Below, piece after piece: positions 1 to 8,151 of a stretch of 64,000 nucleotides of DNA. The stretch is from JAZDEY01 sp043808325 [NCBI: Candidatus Eiseniibacteriota bacterium] (lineage in GTDB: Bacteria; Arandabacterota; Arandabacteria; Arandabacterales). How positions within the stretch are numbered: the first letter of the stretch is position 1; every line of letters starts with the position of its first letter. The stretch spans positions 43,628-107,627 of the forward strand of contig JAZDEY010000037.1 in NCBI GenBank assembly GCA_043808325.1, given 5' to 3'. The notes below the pieces were generated by a model that saw only the letters and a list, made by a program, of their open reading frames with translations, did not search any database and was not told where the DNA came from. The translations under genes were made by a program, and so were the position numbers.

Positions 1-96
1 GAAGGCCGTGTTCTCAACCACCCCGGACATGGCAGTCTGGACCTCATCCCTGATTGTGTTGTACTGAGCTTTCAGATCGACGAACGGCACCTTCAC
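1..96 (-). CDS. DegT/DnrJ/EryC1/StrS aminotransferase, N-terminal fragment
   Basis: Only the first 32 codons lie in the window; the rest runs off the left edge. The translation from the GTG at 94-96 starts VKVPFVDLKAQYNTIRDEV, the typical N-terminus of PLP-dependent sugar aminotransferases that add amino groups to nucleotide-activated sugars. A strong Shine-Dalgarno (GGAAGGAG) lies just upstream, and the gap to the upstream Wzy/WaaL-like gene is 17 bp, so it is probably the next gene of the polysaccharide operon. The active-site lysine is outside the window, so substrate and activity cannot be judged. Confidence 0.8.
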   Translation of the reverse strand, partial: MKVPFVDLKAQYNTIRDEVQTAMSGVVENTAF

Positions 97-113
97 GTCA
101 CAAACTCCTTCCT

Positions 114-1601
114 TCAAGTACTCTCGCCCCGCGCCATAGCCATGGCGCGTTTCATAGTTGCCCTCTGATATCCTCCCGCCACTATTCCTGCCATCATGTA
201 GGGCAGCGTATTCATAAACTCATAGAATCGTGGTTCGAGAAACAGCGTTTCGGTCAGGTAGGCAAGCATGATCGCAATGACGACGATGACAAACTCGTAA
301 TCATACGCGTCTGCAGGGATCTTGCGAGCCCTGGCAAGCATGCTGAATACGAAATAGTAGAGCAGAACGAATGGCACAAAGCCGGAGAGGCCGATTTCCG
401 TAAGCACGCTCAGGAACTGATTATGCTGGTTGGTAGCGGCTGCTACCCAGGCTTCCTTGTAACCGAGGAACGTCGACCGCACTTGGGAGACATAGGGTCC
501 GGAATTCTCCATGAAACGGGTGAAGCCGACCCCGAAAAGGGGATGGTCCGCAAACATCCGCATTGATGCAGTGGCGAGCACTACTCTTCCCTGGGCGGTA
601 TCGCGCGTCGCAATCCCCCCAGCTTCACGATTGGAGGTCGTTACGTTCGACCAGTTGCCGATCACCGCAAGAAACATCGCGACGATCAGGATCAGAGCCG
701 GCAGGCGCTGCCTCTTGGAAAACACGAGCATGATCACAAGAGCGACGAGGAAACCCGTATACACCGACCTCGTGTAGGTAAAGAAGATCCCGATCGGTAT
801 AAGAATCGTAATCAGGACTGAGCAAATCCTCGAGAATGCTCCGCCGCGTTTGGACAGTGCGTACATAGCCAATACGTAGGTAGCGGTCATAGCGTATCCG
901 GTCGCAGCCGGCTGGACGAATGCTCCCATTGCTCTGCCCGCCCAATCGATTCCAAACTTACCGCCCATTGACTCGCCAATGTATCTCGGGAAAACCAGCA
1001 CCATCACCCGGTAATGTTCAAAGATCGCCGTCAGCGGAAAGTACATGACCAAAGGTACGGCAAACCAGAAGATGAACCTGTCCAAGGTACGTCGATCGGT
1101 GAAGGTATTCTTGGCGATCGTGTACATAGCGTACGGGATGACGTAGCCGTTCAAGAGCTCCCGGGTGGGCCACCATCCCATGGTCAGCATCGAAAGCACA
1201 AAAGCACCGATCACCAACAACATCGTCGTTCCGATTGCGTCGCTGGGGAGCAAGCGCCTCCGCTCCAGCAGGATCTCCAGCAAGAAGATGATCCAGACAA
1301 AAACAAACATCAGCCGAGGCACGTCAAGATCGGGCCACCTACCGGGTATCACTATCCGCCAGTAGTAGTTCAGAAACACCAATGAGTAAAGATAGATAAG
1401 CATGCCTGCATATATGTTCCTAATAATCACCATGTAGCCGACAAGCATGACGTTGACCAGAACCAGAAACCTGACCAGGCTGTAGAGGGTCAGGGTGGTG
1501 CGGTACCCGGCAACCACGCCCATGAGGATTGAGACGCATATCAGCGCCAAAAGCGTTCCGTTGGCCCGCAGTCGCCGCAATCTGACTTGAAGAGCTTCCA
1601 T
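114..1601 (-). CDS. O-antigen ligase/polymerase family membrane protein (Wzy/WaaL-like)
   Basis: A 495-residue polytopic inner-membrane protein with about 11-12 hydrophobic segments. The C-terminal half carries the Wzy_C signature: a GVGFTRFMENSGPYVSQ segment after a large periplasmic loop, then ATNQHNQFLSVLTEIGLSG, with the conserved NxHN and ExG features. Family members polymerise O-antigen/exopolysaccharide repeats or ligate polymer to lipid A-core in the periplasm. With Wza, Wzz and a BY-kinase-like protein in the same operon, a polymerase role is somewhat more likely than ligase, but sequence alone does not separate the two. The ATG has a GGAG upstream. It starts 3 bp after the preceding glycosyltransferase stop. 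Confidence 0.85.
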   Translation of the reverse strand: MEALQVRLRRLRANGTLLALICVSILMGVVAGYRTTLTLYSLVRFLVLVNVMLVGYMVIIRNIYAGMLIYLYSLVFLNYYWRIVIPGRWPDLDVPRLMFVFVWIIFLLEILLERRRLLPSDAIGTTMLLVIGAFVLSMLTMGWWPTRELLNGYVIPYAMYTIAKNTFTDRRTLDRFIFWFAVPLVMYFPLTAIFEHYRVMVLVFPRYIGESMGGKFGIDWAGRAMGAFVQPAATGYAMTATYVLAMYALSKRGGAFSRICSVLITILIPIGIFFTYTRSVYTGFLVALVIMLVFSKRQRLPALILIVAMFLAVIGNWSNVTTSNREAGGIATRDTAQGRVVLATASMRMFADHPLFGVGFTRFMENSGPYVSQVRSTFLGYKEAWVAAATNQHNQFLSVLTEIGLSGFVPFVLLYYFVFSMLARARKIPADAYDYEFVIVVIAIMLAYLTETLFLEPRFYEFMNTLPYMMAGIVAGGYQRATMKRAMAMARGEST

Positions 1602-1604
1602 GTC

Positions 1605-3113
1605 CTATCGGCTCCGTTTCTGGTAGAGGTAGAGCCGAACCCCCGGAACTGCCTCCGAGCCGGCGTTCTCCAGGTTCCGGTCGAACCAAGCCTTGATCAC
1701 CCCCCCGGGGTCGACCATCCATTCACGGCAAAGCACCAACCAGACCCGATCCCCCACCCCGGCCAGCACCCGGCATCTTGCGGTGATCGCTTCTTCACTC
1801 GCCAGATCCCCTGCCTCAAAGAAGCTGACGATCGCGATGCCCTTGAGATAGTGCTCCAGGGCCTCCCCCGTGTAAACGGCCACCACAACATCCCCCTCGC
1901 GGAAGTCGGCTTCGATCACCTGCGCCGCCGATCTCATATCCTCTTTCCCGTAGGCAGGCACAGCGAAGTAGTTATAAATCGCTAGACCCATAACGGCCGT
2001 TACCAGACCGAGATATGGCCAGAATCTGCTCTTTAAAATAGCTGCCAGGCCCTGGCCGAGCAGCATCGCATATGCCGGAACCGAAACCAGGGCATACCGC
2101 GCGCTAAAAGCCTTGATTTCAGACGCCGCGAGCATCCACACGGCGATCACCGGGACCAGCAGCCAGGCGAGAAGCAGGACCAGCGAATTCGAGTTCGTGC
2201 GAGCCAGACGCAGGATGCCGACCACAAGAGGCACTCCAAATGTTACGGCGACCAGTCCGATCCACGCGATGTTCTGCGCCAGTGCCTGCGCGCGATCCGT
2301 TTGGAGTTCACGCGCCGAGGGGCCAAACGTGTATCCGACGCTGTAAGTGAAGAAGGAATACGGGACCGCAAGTGCCGAGTGGCCGCCCCCTCCGATCAAG
2401 GGCTTCCCGGACGGCCCGACGGCATGTTCGGAGCCGATCCGCACTATCACCTCTCTCACCCAGGGCGAGAAAACCAGCAGAACTGCAAAGACTGTCACGA
2501 TCCATCTGCCTAACAGTTTTCGCTTACTTGACGTCCAGATCAGGTAAACGAAGTGGGCCACCGCCACGAACCCCACGCTAAGATTCGAGACCAGTCCGGC
2601 GAACATCACAAGCCCGTAGAAGAAGGCATTCCTGGTTGTCGGCCTTGCAAGCCACTGGATGAAGAAGTAGGTCATGAGCACGGCGAATAGGACCGCGAAG
2701 GCATAGCCTCTGATCTCCTGGGAATACCAGATCAAGATCGGCGACAGCGCCGCTATGAACACGGTACAGAGCGCGGTCCACGAGTCATAAAGCGACTTGG
2801 CCAGCACATATATAACCCCAATCGTCGCCGCACCCGCGATCGCAAATGGTATTCTCAGGAAGGCGTCGCCGTTGCTAAGGGCACCCCAGAAGTGCATTAG
2901 GAAAGCAACCAGCGGGCCCTGGAGCATGCTGAAGAAATCCGAGAATACCCCTCCCGATCCTATATGCGAGTTCTTGAGAGTGATGATTTCGTCCACCCAG
3001 AGACTTTGCCCCGCGAGTTTGACGAACCGAAGAATGAGACCTGCGCCCACCGCCGCCAATAGGAAATATCTAAGAGGTGCCTCGGCCTTCCGTGAACCCA
3101 AAGGGAATCGCAA
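1605..3113 (-). CDS. GT-C membrane glycosyltransferase (PMT/ArnT-like, GT39/GT83)
   Basis: A 502-residue protein with about ten membrane helices. Near the N-terminus, after the first helix, is LWVDEIITL, the acidic DE motif of polyprenyl-phosphate-dependent GT-C transferases such as ArnT and PMT. A soluble C-terminal domain (about 380-502) follows the last helix. Such enzymes transfer a sugar from an undecaprenyl-phosphate donor on the periplasmic face; donor and acceptor here are unknown. The start is TTG with GAGGGG 8 nt upstream. It lies 29 bp after the BY-kinase-like gene and 3 bp before the Wzy/WaaL-like gene, so a role in building or decorating the exported polysaccharide is inferred. 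Confidence 0.8.
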   Translation of the reverse strand: MRFPLGSRKAEAPLRYFLLAAVGAGLILRFVKLAGQSLWVDEIITLKNSHIGSGGVFSDFFSMLQGPLVAFLMHFWGALSNGDAFLRIPFAIAGAATIGVIYVLAKSLYDSWTALCTVFIAALSPILIWYSQEIRGYAFAVLFAVLMTYFFIQWLARPTTRNAFFYGLVMFAGLVSNLSVGFVAVAHFVYLIWTSSKRKLLGRWIVTVFAVLLVFSPWVREVIVRIGSEHAVGPSGKPLIGGGGHSALAVPYSFFTYSVGYTFGPSARELQTDRAQALAQNIAWIGLVAVTFGVPLVVGILRLARTNSNSLVLLLAWLLVPVIAVWMLAASEIKAFSARYALVSVPAYAMLLGQGLAAILKSRFWPYLGLVTAVMGLAIYNYFAVPAYGKEDMRSAAQVIEADFREGDVVVAVYTGEALEHYLKGIAIVSFFEAGDLASEEAITARCRVLAGVGDRVWLVLCREWMVDPGGVIKAWFDRNLENAGSEAVPGVRLYLYQKRSR

Positions 3114-3142
3114 AGAAAGTCCCCCTCACCTCGGGAGTATCG

Positions 3143-3835
3143 CTACAGTCTTCTGTACAGAAAGCCGGGAATGGGGAACCGTCTCCGGTTCAGCACTGCG
3201 CCGAGTACTCTGCCACCGGCTCTCACTATGATGTCTTTGGTCCTTCGCACGACCTCACGCCGGGTGCGTCCATGCCTCACCACCAAGACTACACTGTCAA
3301 CCTTGTCACATAGAACGGCACAATCCGGGTAGGTTCCCACCGGCGCCGCATCAATTAGTACGAACTCGAAGCGGTTTCTCAAGCCTGCAATCAGACCCTG
3401 AATCTCTTCCTTGCTGAAGGTGATAAACGAAGTCGCCCGCTTGCCGACCGGCAGAATGTACATGTTAGGCACGATAGTATTCACCAAAGCCCTGTCCAGG
3501 GGTATGTCCCCCGCCAGGAACTCGGATAACCCGATCTCCGGCGTGCCGAACTTGACGTGCAGGTCCGGATGGTAAACGTTGCAATCGACTATCGCAGTCT
3601 TTTTCCCCATCGCTGCCGCCAGCGTCAGCCCCAAGCCGATGACAACATCGGTGGTGCCCTCGCCGGCCACCGAGCTTGATAACATCAACACCTTGCACCC
3701 CAGGGTGGGCAACACAATCTCTATCTGTCCGGCCAAATTCTTGAAGTAATCGATCATATCCCTTGGAAGTAAGGCATCAAGGTCGAAGGCGGGCATCTGC
3801 TCAAGGCCCGGCTTTGTGTCGTTTGTCGAATTCAT
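3143..3835 (-). CDS. BY-kinase-like CpsD/CapB family protein with degenerate Walker A
   Basis: A 230-residue P-loop protein of the bacterial tyrosine kinase (CpsD/Wzc C-domain) family, which normally controls Wzz-dependent polysaccharide export. Recognisable are the Walker A region at about 53-65 (SSSVAGEGTTDVV), the Walker A-prime region KKTAIVDCNVYHPDLH at about 78-93, and Walker B FVLIDAAPVG. The usual GEGKST is GEGTTD here, so the ATP-binding lysine is replaced by threonine. There is no C-terminal tyrosine cluster; the end is FPIPGFLYRRL. Catalysis is therefore doubtful, and a structural or regulatory role with the Wzz-like protein encoded 12 bp upstream is inferred. The ATG has GAGGGG 5 nt upstream. 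Confidence 0.8.
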   Translation of the reverse strand: MNSTNDTKPGLEQMPAFDLDALLPRDMIDYFKNLAGQIEIVLPTLGCKVLMLSSSVAGEGTTDVVIGLGLTLAAAMGKKTAIVDCNVYHPDLHVKFGTPEIGLSEFLAGDIPLDRALVNTIVPNMYILPVGKRATSFITFSKEEIQGLIAGLRNRFEFVLIDAAPVGTYPDCAVLCDKVDSVVLVVRHGRTRREVVRRTKDIIVRAGGRVLGAVLNRRRFPIPGFLYRRL

Positions 3836-3847
3836 TGGCGCCCCTCG

Positions 3848-5290
3848 CTAGGTACCATGACGAAATTCGCTATTGACCCGGTTTCTGGTCTCAGAAAGGT
3901 GACCGGCCTCAGGTATGGATCCAAGCAACGGCACTCCCACCAGGTTTTCGACATCCGAGGCGGACTTGATGGAATGATCAAGATTCTCCAGAAGAAAGCC
4001 AAAACCTATGCCGAGCGTGACACCCAGCAGAATCGAGAATATCACATAGACACCCTTCATCTGGCCCGCCTTTGTCATCTTGACATCTGCCGGGCTTAGC
4101 ACCTTGGCATTCGACATCCTTATGTCCTCAGCCTCGGAGGCTATCGTGTCGAGCATTTTCTCGAGCAGCCGGTCGTAGTGAAGGTAAGTGTAATGTATCT
4201 CCTCACTAAGATGCTCGATCCGGGCAATCACGTCAGGATCCCGGATGTACTCATCAGAGATACGTCTAAGCTCCACCCGGAAAGCGGCCTCGTCCAACTT
4301 GAGATCCTCAATCAGATACTCCTGGTCCTTGATTCGCCTTTGGGTCTCTTCTCGGAACCGCTGCTCCATCCTCGCAATCCGGTCGTCAAGCATCTTGACC
4401 TGCGGATTGGTAGGCGTGTAGCTGGACGCAATGTTGTCCCGCTCCCGAAGAAGGCCAAAGTAGTCACTTTGCATTAAGATCGCTATGTCATCGTCGTGGT
4501 TGACAGCAAAAGGCCAAACCACACCGGGGTCATCCTTGATCCTTTGCTTCATGGCTGCAAGCTTGGTCTCCGCGGAAGCACGGCGGCCACTGGTCTGATT
4601 TACCTGGAGAGCTATCTCCGTCTGCCGGTTCATGATCATCCGCTGCTGCCACTCCCTGTCGTAGACTCCCGCCTGCTTTCTCAACTCCAGCTCAGTCCTG
4701 CTCAGATCGATCAGCTGGTTATTCAACCTGTTAATCTGCTCTTCGAAGTACTGCTCGACACCACCTGTCTTCCTGACCGAGGCACGGTACTCGACGTATG
4801 CCTGGGCAATCGCATTCGCGGCCTCACGCACAAACTTGGGATCCCTTCCCCTATACTTCACCACGATTATATTCGACATCTCTATAGGTTCAGCTGATAC
4901 CCCACCGGCAAGGTCCTCCACCGCAGGAGGTCGGGTGGTCCGGCGCTTCTTGACCGCCTCGGTCAAGGTCACATTCGTCTCGTTTAGAATCTCGATCGCC
5001 CTGACCAGCACCGGGTCCGATACCACGATCTCCACTTCGGTATTCATTTCCTCCTCGAGGCCGTAGAAGGGTGTCCAGCTGTTGGCCAGCGCAGTGGCGC
5101 CGGTGCGCCTCAAGAGCACTTTGGCCGTGGCATCATACACGGTCTTGGTTCGCGAGGCAGCCGATAAAGCGGCTGCGGCCACGATTAGAGCGCAAACGAT
5201 TATGGGTACCCTCCGTCTGAATATGACAGTAAGCAACTCCCGCGACGAGATCTGAGTATCACCGCTGTCGTTTCCAGTCATTGTCCACAC
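3848..5290 (-). CDS. Wzz/GumC-type polysaccharide co-polymerase (chain length determinant)
   Basis: A 480-residue inner-membrane protein of PCP-2 architecture: an N-terminal helix at about 28-50, a long periplasmic coiled-coil domain (about 150-400, rich in E, R and Q), and a C-terminal helix followed by a family-typical tail with GVPLLGSIPE. Such proteins set polymer length and link the Wzy polymerase to the Wza outer-membrane channel. The kinase domain is not fused but is the separate downstream gene. The first codon is GTG at 5290; an ATG at 5281 with GGGG 8 nt upstream is a reasonable alternative start. It lies 27 bp after the Wza gene. Confidence 0.88.
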   Translation of the reverse strand: MWTMTGNDSGDTQISSRELLTVIFRRRVPIIVCALIVAAAALSAASRTKTVYDATAKVLLRRTGATALANSWTPFYGLEEEMNTEVEIVVSDPVLVRAIEILNETNVTLTEAVKKRRTTRPPAVEDLAGGVSAEPIEMSNIIVVKYRGRDPKFVREAANAIAQAYVEYRASVRKTGGVEQYFEEQINRLNNQLIDLSRTELELRKQAGVYDREWQQRMIMNRQTEIALQVNQTSGRRASAETKLAAMKQRIKDDPGVVWPFAVNHDDDIAILMQSDYFGLLRERDNIASSYTPTNPQVKMLDDRIARMEQRFREETQRRIKDQEYLIEDLKLDEAAFRVELRRISDEYIRDPDVIARIEHLSEEIHYTYLHYDRLLEKMLDTIASEAEDIRMSNAKVLSPADVKMTKAGQMKGVYVIFSILLGVTLGIGFGFLLENLDHSIKSASDVENLVGVPLLGSIPEAGHLSETRNRVNSEFRHGT

Positions 5291-5317
5291 CCCGTCTCTT
5301 ACTGCTGACCTCTCAGG

Positions 5318-6043
5318 TTACTGGCCGAAAAGGTACGTGGCCTTAGGGTTTATGACCTCTTTCCCATAAATGTAGAAGTACCACACAGGCAGCAGCCTTC
5401 CAAAGAACTGGTCGACAAACAGGTCGATGTCTGCAATGGTCGACCTGGGAACATAGACCACATCTCTGGCCATCATATAGGCATTTGACCCGTGCCCATC
5501 CAGGATCTTCCCCAGATTTATCTTGGTGCCGGTGAACTCCTCGCCCTTGGATTTCCGTATGAGAACCACGCTGTCTTTCTTGCCAAGACTAGTCAGACCT
5601 CCTGCACTCGCAATCGCATCGAGCACGGTCATCGGACCCCTGAGATCGTAGGCACCCGGCCGAGCGACCTCACCGAAGATGAAGACCTGCTGATAAGAGG
5701 ACTTGTCGACGATCACGGCGACCTCCGGTGACGTCAGGATCTCGGCGTAGCGGGACCTGATGATGCTCTCAAGCTCAAGGGGACTCATCCCCTCTACGTT
5801 GATCTGCCCAACGTAGGGCACCGTTATCATCCCATCGGGCCTCACCGTAAGAGAAACGTTGTAGAGGGGATAGTAGAGAAACCTCACATCCAGCGCGTCA
5901 CCAAGACCGATCTTATACGGCTCCCTCTCCGGCAGGCTTATCTGGGGCGTGGCAGTAAGGATAGGCTCAGGTTGAGGTTTCGGGCCTCCGCATCCAGCCA
6001 AGAGGAGTAACAATACCGCGAACCCCAATGCATATTTCTTCAA
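5318..6043 (-). CDS. Wza-like polysaccharide export outer-membrane lipoprotein
   Basis: A 241-residue protein with a lipoprotein signal: a hydrophobic stretch ends in the lipobox LLAGC, giving a lipidated Cys at about 18. A Poly_export domain follows (YKIGLGDALDVRF, then TVRPDGMITVPYVGQINVEG), then SLBB-type beta-grasp segments (VFIFGEVARPGAYDL, TVLDAIASAGGLTSLGK). Family members form the octameric outer-membrane exit channel for capsule or exopolysaccharide. At 241 residues it is shorter than E. coli Wza (about 380), as is common in Wza/GumB-like proteins. It is the first gene of its operon, with AAGGAGGGACC upstream and a strong promoter about 195 bp away. Confidence 0.9.
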   Translation of the reverse strand: MKKYALGFAVLLLLLAGCGGPKPQPEPILTATPQISLPEREPYKIGLGDALDVRFLYYPLYNVSLTVRPDGMITVPYVGQINVEGMSPLELESIIRSRYAEILTSPEVAVIVDKSSYQQVFIFGEVARPGAYDLRGPMTVLDAIASAGGLTSLGKKDSVVLIRKSKGEEFTGTKINLGKILDGHGSNAYMMARDVVYVPRSTIADIDLFVDQFFGRLLPVWYFYIYGKEVINPKATYLFGQ

Positions 6044-6238
6044 CGCGGTCCCTCCTTAAAGAATGAGGCGGGAGGCGCCTGCGCACCCTCCCACCTCTAA
6101 GTTCTGTCTTCCTCTGCAAAGCCGACTTGCCACAGGCGCACCACCTAGTCCAGTGTAGTACGGAAATCCCGTTAACCCATTACTCCCTGTAGCAAGTCTA
6201 CCGCTTCTACCACTCCCTTCTTTCTTAACTGCAGTTAT
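6044..6238 (-). other. Long 5' leader of the polysaccharide operon
   Basis: About 190 nt separate the predicted transcription start from the Wza start codon. I see several short inverted repeats, including a GC-rich self-complementary stretch near 6070-6090 (GGGTGCGCAGGCGCC on the minus strand), but no riboswitch class I can name. An open frame of 91 codons over this interval has no family resemblance and overlaps the promoter, so I do not call it a gene. Post-transcriptional control is possible but unproven. Confidence 0.4.
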
Positions 6239-6267
6239 ACTATAGCAGATAACTTCCGCTAAGTCAA
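6239..6267 (-). promoter_or_regulatory. sigma70-type promoter of the polysaccharide operon
   Basis: On the minus strand: TTGACT (6267-6262), a 17-nt spacer, then TATAGT (6244-6239). Both boxes match the consensus at 5 of 6 positions with ideal spacing. It points toward the Wza gene and lies in the only large gap near the operon, which supports it as the operon promoter. Transcription would begin at about 6231. Confidence 0.75.
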
Positions 6268-6312
6268 GTTGCAACACCATTGCACTTTGCACTCCCCAGT
6301 TGCAGCATGCAA
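6268..6312 (-). repeat. TGCA-core repeat cluster upstream of the -35 box (possible operator)
   Basis: Five TGCA cores occur in 45 bp at 6270, 6281, 6288, 6301 and 6308. Two near-identical units, TTGCACTTTGCA (6280-6291) and TTGCAGCATGCA (6300-6311), are spaced exactly 20 bp apart, about two helical turns, directly upstream of the -35 box. The arrangement looks like cooperative binding sites for a regulator. No matching regulator gene lies in the window. Confidence 0.45.
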
Positions 6313-6438
6313 TCCAGCCGCCGGTGCCCATCTGGAGCCAAAGCCCCTCCGGCCCAGCGCAGTCCTACCGTCACATCGGTGTGATAGGCACTCCTGTATA
6401 CAAGACAAGGCATTACGCAACCGGCGTGCCACCCGGGG

Positions 6439-7380
6439 CTAAGTCTTGGACATTATTGAGGCTATGAAGACCGGAAGCAGGATCTCATGGTTACCGGTGA
6501 AATTGTAGGTCGTTGCGCCCAGCAATCTCGGACGCTCCACTATGCTGGTCATCGGCCTATAAAGCTGCAACATATCGAAATTCGCCGTTGTGAACTTCCC
6601 CAGGTCAGCTCCACGATTGCGTGCGATTGCCAGAGCCTTGAGGAATACCTCGGGCAGGATCACCGCAGAACCGATATTCAGGACCACACCTCCGCCGAGC
6701 CTCATTATTATCGAGGTGAAGGACCGGAAATCCTCCATCGATGCATAGCCGATCGCCCGGCCGTCGGCTTCGGCGTGCTCATGCACCACATCGGTGCCGA
6801 TCGCCACATGGACCGTCACCGGGATATCAAGCTCGCAGGCTGTGGCCAGGAGGCTCACCCCCCGGTTGGGAGCGCTTGCGCCCACCAGAGCTCTGCCCAG
6901 GCCTCTACCCAGGCCAATCCCCTCCGCAAGGCAGGCACCTGCAGCGCCATTGAAGAGCTTTGCAGTCTCCTCGGTCGCACCGAACATGCCGCTCTGGAGC
7001 CCATCACCTACGTCCTCGGAAGTCTTTCCCCACATCGCTATCTCGATATCGTGTATGGCGCACGCACCATTGATCGCCAGGGCCGTGATCACCCGTCTGC
7101 GCAGGAGGTCGCATAGGAGGCCCCCCAACCCACACTTGACCACATGGGCCCCCATCATGAAAACCACGGGCCTGTGGTTCTCTCTTGCCTCAGCAATCGA
7201 TTCGCTGAGAGCCTCGAGGTCGCGGCCTCTGAGGATCCTGGGGATCATCTTCCTCATGTTCACAAACCATGAGAAGTCGTTGGGCATGGCGGCGAAATCG
7301 GCCAGCTCGACCTTGCTCTTGCGGACCGCTATCGACTCCTTCCTCTCGGAGAAAGGTCGCGCCGTCTTGTCGTCATCCAT
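6439..7380 (-). CDS. Conserved protein of unknown function (possibly deoxyhypusine-synthase-like Rossmann fold)
   Basis: A 313-residue soluble protein with no signal peptide or membrane helix. Conserved-looking blocks are VVFMMGAHVVKCGLGGLL, INGACAIHDIEIAMWGKTSE, VTVHVAIGTDVVHEH and LNIGSAVILPEVFLKAL. The alternating hydrophobic/glycine pattern and GAHVVK/INGA motifs suggest a nucleotide-binding alpha/beta fold; a distant link to deoxyhypusine synthase is only a recollection of similar motif spacing. The many His, Asp and Glu residues in the motifs point to an enzyme. It is the last gene of the heptose/core LPS cluster, 15 bp after the DUF3108 gene. Its ATG has GGAGG 7 nt upstream. Confidence 0.5.
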   Translation of the reverse strand: MDDDKTARPFSERKESIAVRKSKVELADFAAMPNDFSWFVNMRKMIPRILRGRDLEALSESIAEARENHRPVVFMMGAHVVKCGLGGLLCDLLRRRVITALAINGACAIHDIEIAMWGKTSEDVGDGLQSGMFGATEETAKLFNGAAGACLAEGIGLGRGLGRALVGASAPNRGVSLLATACELDIPVTVHVAIGTDVVHEHAEADGRAIGYASMEDFRSFTSIIMRLGGGVVLNIGSAVILPEVFLKALAIARNRGADLGKFTTANFDMLQLYRPMTSIVERPRLLGATTYNFTGNHEILLPVFIASIMSKT

Positions 7381-7395
7381 ATTTTGCCTCCATGA

Positions 7396-8151
7396 TCATT
7401 CGCCTGGCTCGATCTCCGAAAGCACCGCACTCACTGAGCCCACAATGATCTTGCCGGTCATCATCACCGGCATAAGCCGGGAGTCCTTGGTCAGCCAAAC
7501 CGTCAAGCGCCCCTGGTGCTGGAAGAGCCCCGAGGCCTTAAGAATCGGCTCGACCACAAAGCATTCGAACCTGCCGGCGGGTACCGACACAGTTTCGCTC
7601 CGCAGGATCTTGACCTCAAGAGGATAGTTCTTCTTGTCCGCATGGTTCTCGATCAGGAAGGTCCTGCCTACCTCGAGCGATCTGGTCCTTAAGTAGTAGA
7701 GCGAGGTCAAAACATCCTGGACGTCGGGTGGGACTGGTATTACCGAGCTGTCGGGATAGGTTGCGGTATGGTTCTCCTGGTCGAAGACAATCACCTCGTT
7801 CTTAGTGTAATTGCCCTCTTTCAGACGTTTCTCGTACCTCAGCGTGGAAAGGCTCTCGACATCCATCATCGATATCACCGAGTCCTGAACCTCAAAGAAG
7901 AGCGAAAAGGGCATCGTCGACCTGGCCTCGGATACCACGCGGTAACACTTGCCCTGGCCGCAATCAAGGATATCGGTGACCGCCAGCGTCGCAGTGCCGG
8001 CCCTGGCGAATCCGTACCGTATCGAGTACGTAAGCCTCTCCCCCACCTTGAAAGGAACAAACGCGGGGATCACTTCCTGGGCCGGAGTCTCGACGGAGAT
8101 CGTTGCCGCCACGAGATACAACGCCACCACGATAATCAGGGTTTGTCTCAT
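7396..8151 (-). CDS. DUF3108 family exported protein
   Basis: A 251-residue protein with an N-terminal signal peptide (hydrophobic 3-20, probable cleavage near TPAQE). The mature part starts VPFKVGERLTYSIRYGFAR and continues AGTATLAV, the hallmark opening of DUF3108 proteins, predicted beta-rich periplasmic or outer-membrane-associated factors of unknown function. Later segments such as VPAGRFECFVVEP and RLTVWLTKDSRLMPV also fit. The ATG overlaps the GmhB stop by 4 bp (ATGA), implying translational coupling, so a part in LPS or envelope assembly is plausible. It is not a known LPS enzyme. Confidence 0.8.
   Translation of the reverse strand: MRQTLIIVVALYLVAATISVETPAQEVIPAFVPFKVGERLTYSIRYGFARAGTATLAVTDILDCGQGKCYRVVSEARSTMPFSLFFEVQDSVISMMDVESLSTLRYEKRLKEGNYTKNEVIVFDQENHTATYPDSSVIPVPPDVQDVLTSLYYLRTRSLEVGRTFLIENHADKKNYPLEVKILRSETVSVPAGRFECFVVEPILKASGLFQHQGRLTVWLTKDSRLMPVMMTGKIIVGSVSAVLSEIEPGE

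Noticed and set aside
6044-6238. Possible cyclic-di-GMP or other riboswitch in the Wza leader
   Set aside because: I could not match the conserved core of any class; only generic hairpins are visible.
6056-6331. Open frame of 91 codons upstream of the Wza gene
   Set aside because: It spans the promoter and repeat cluster, has no recognised motif, and its composition looks like non-coding DNA; treated as leader and promoter region.
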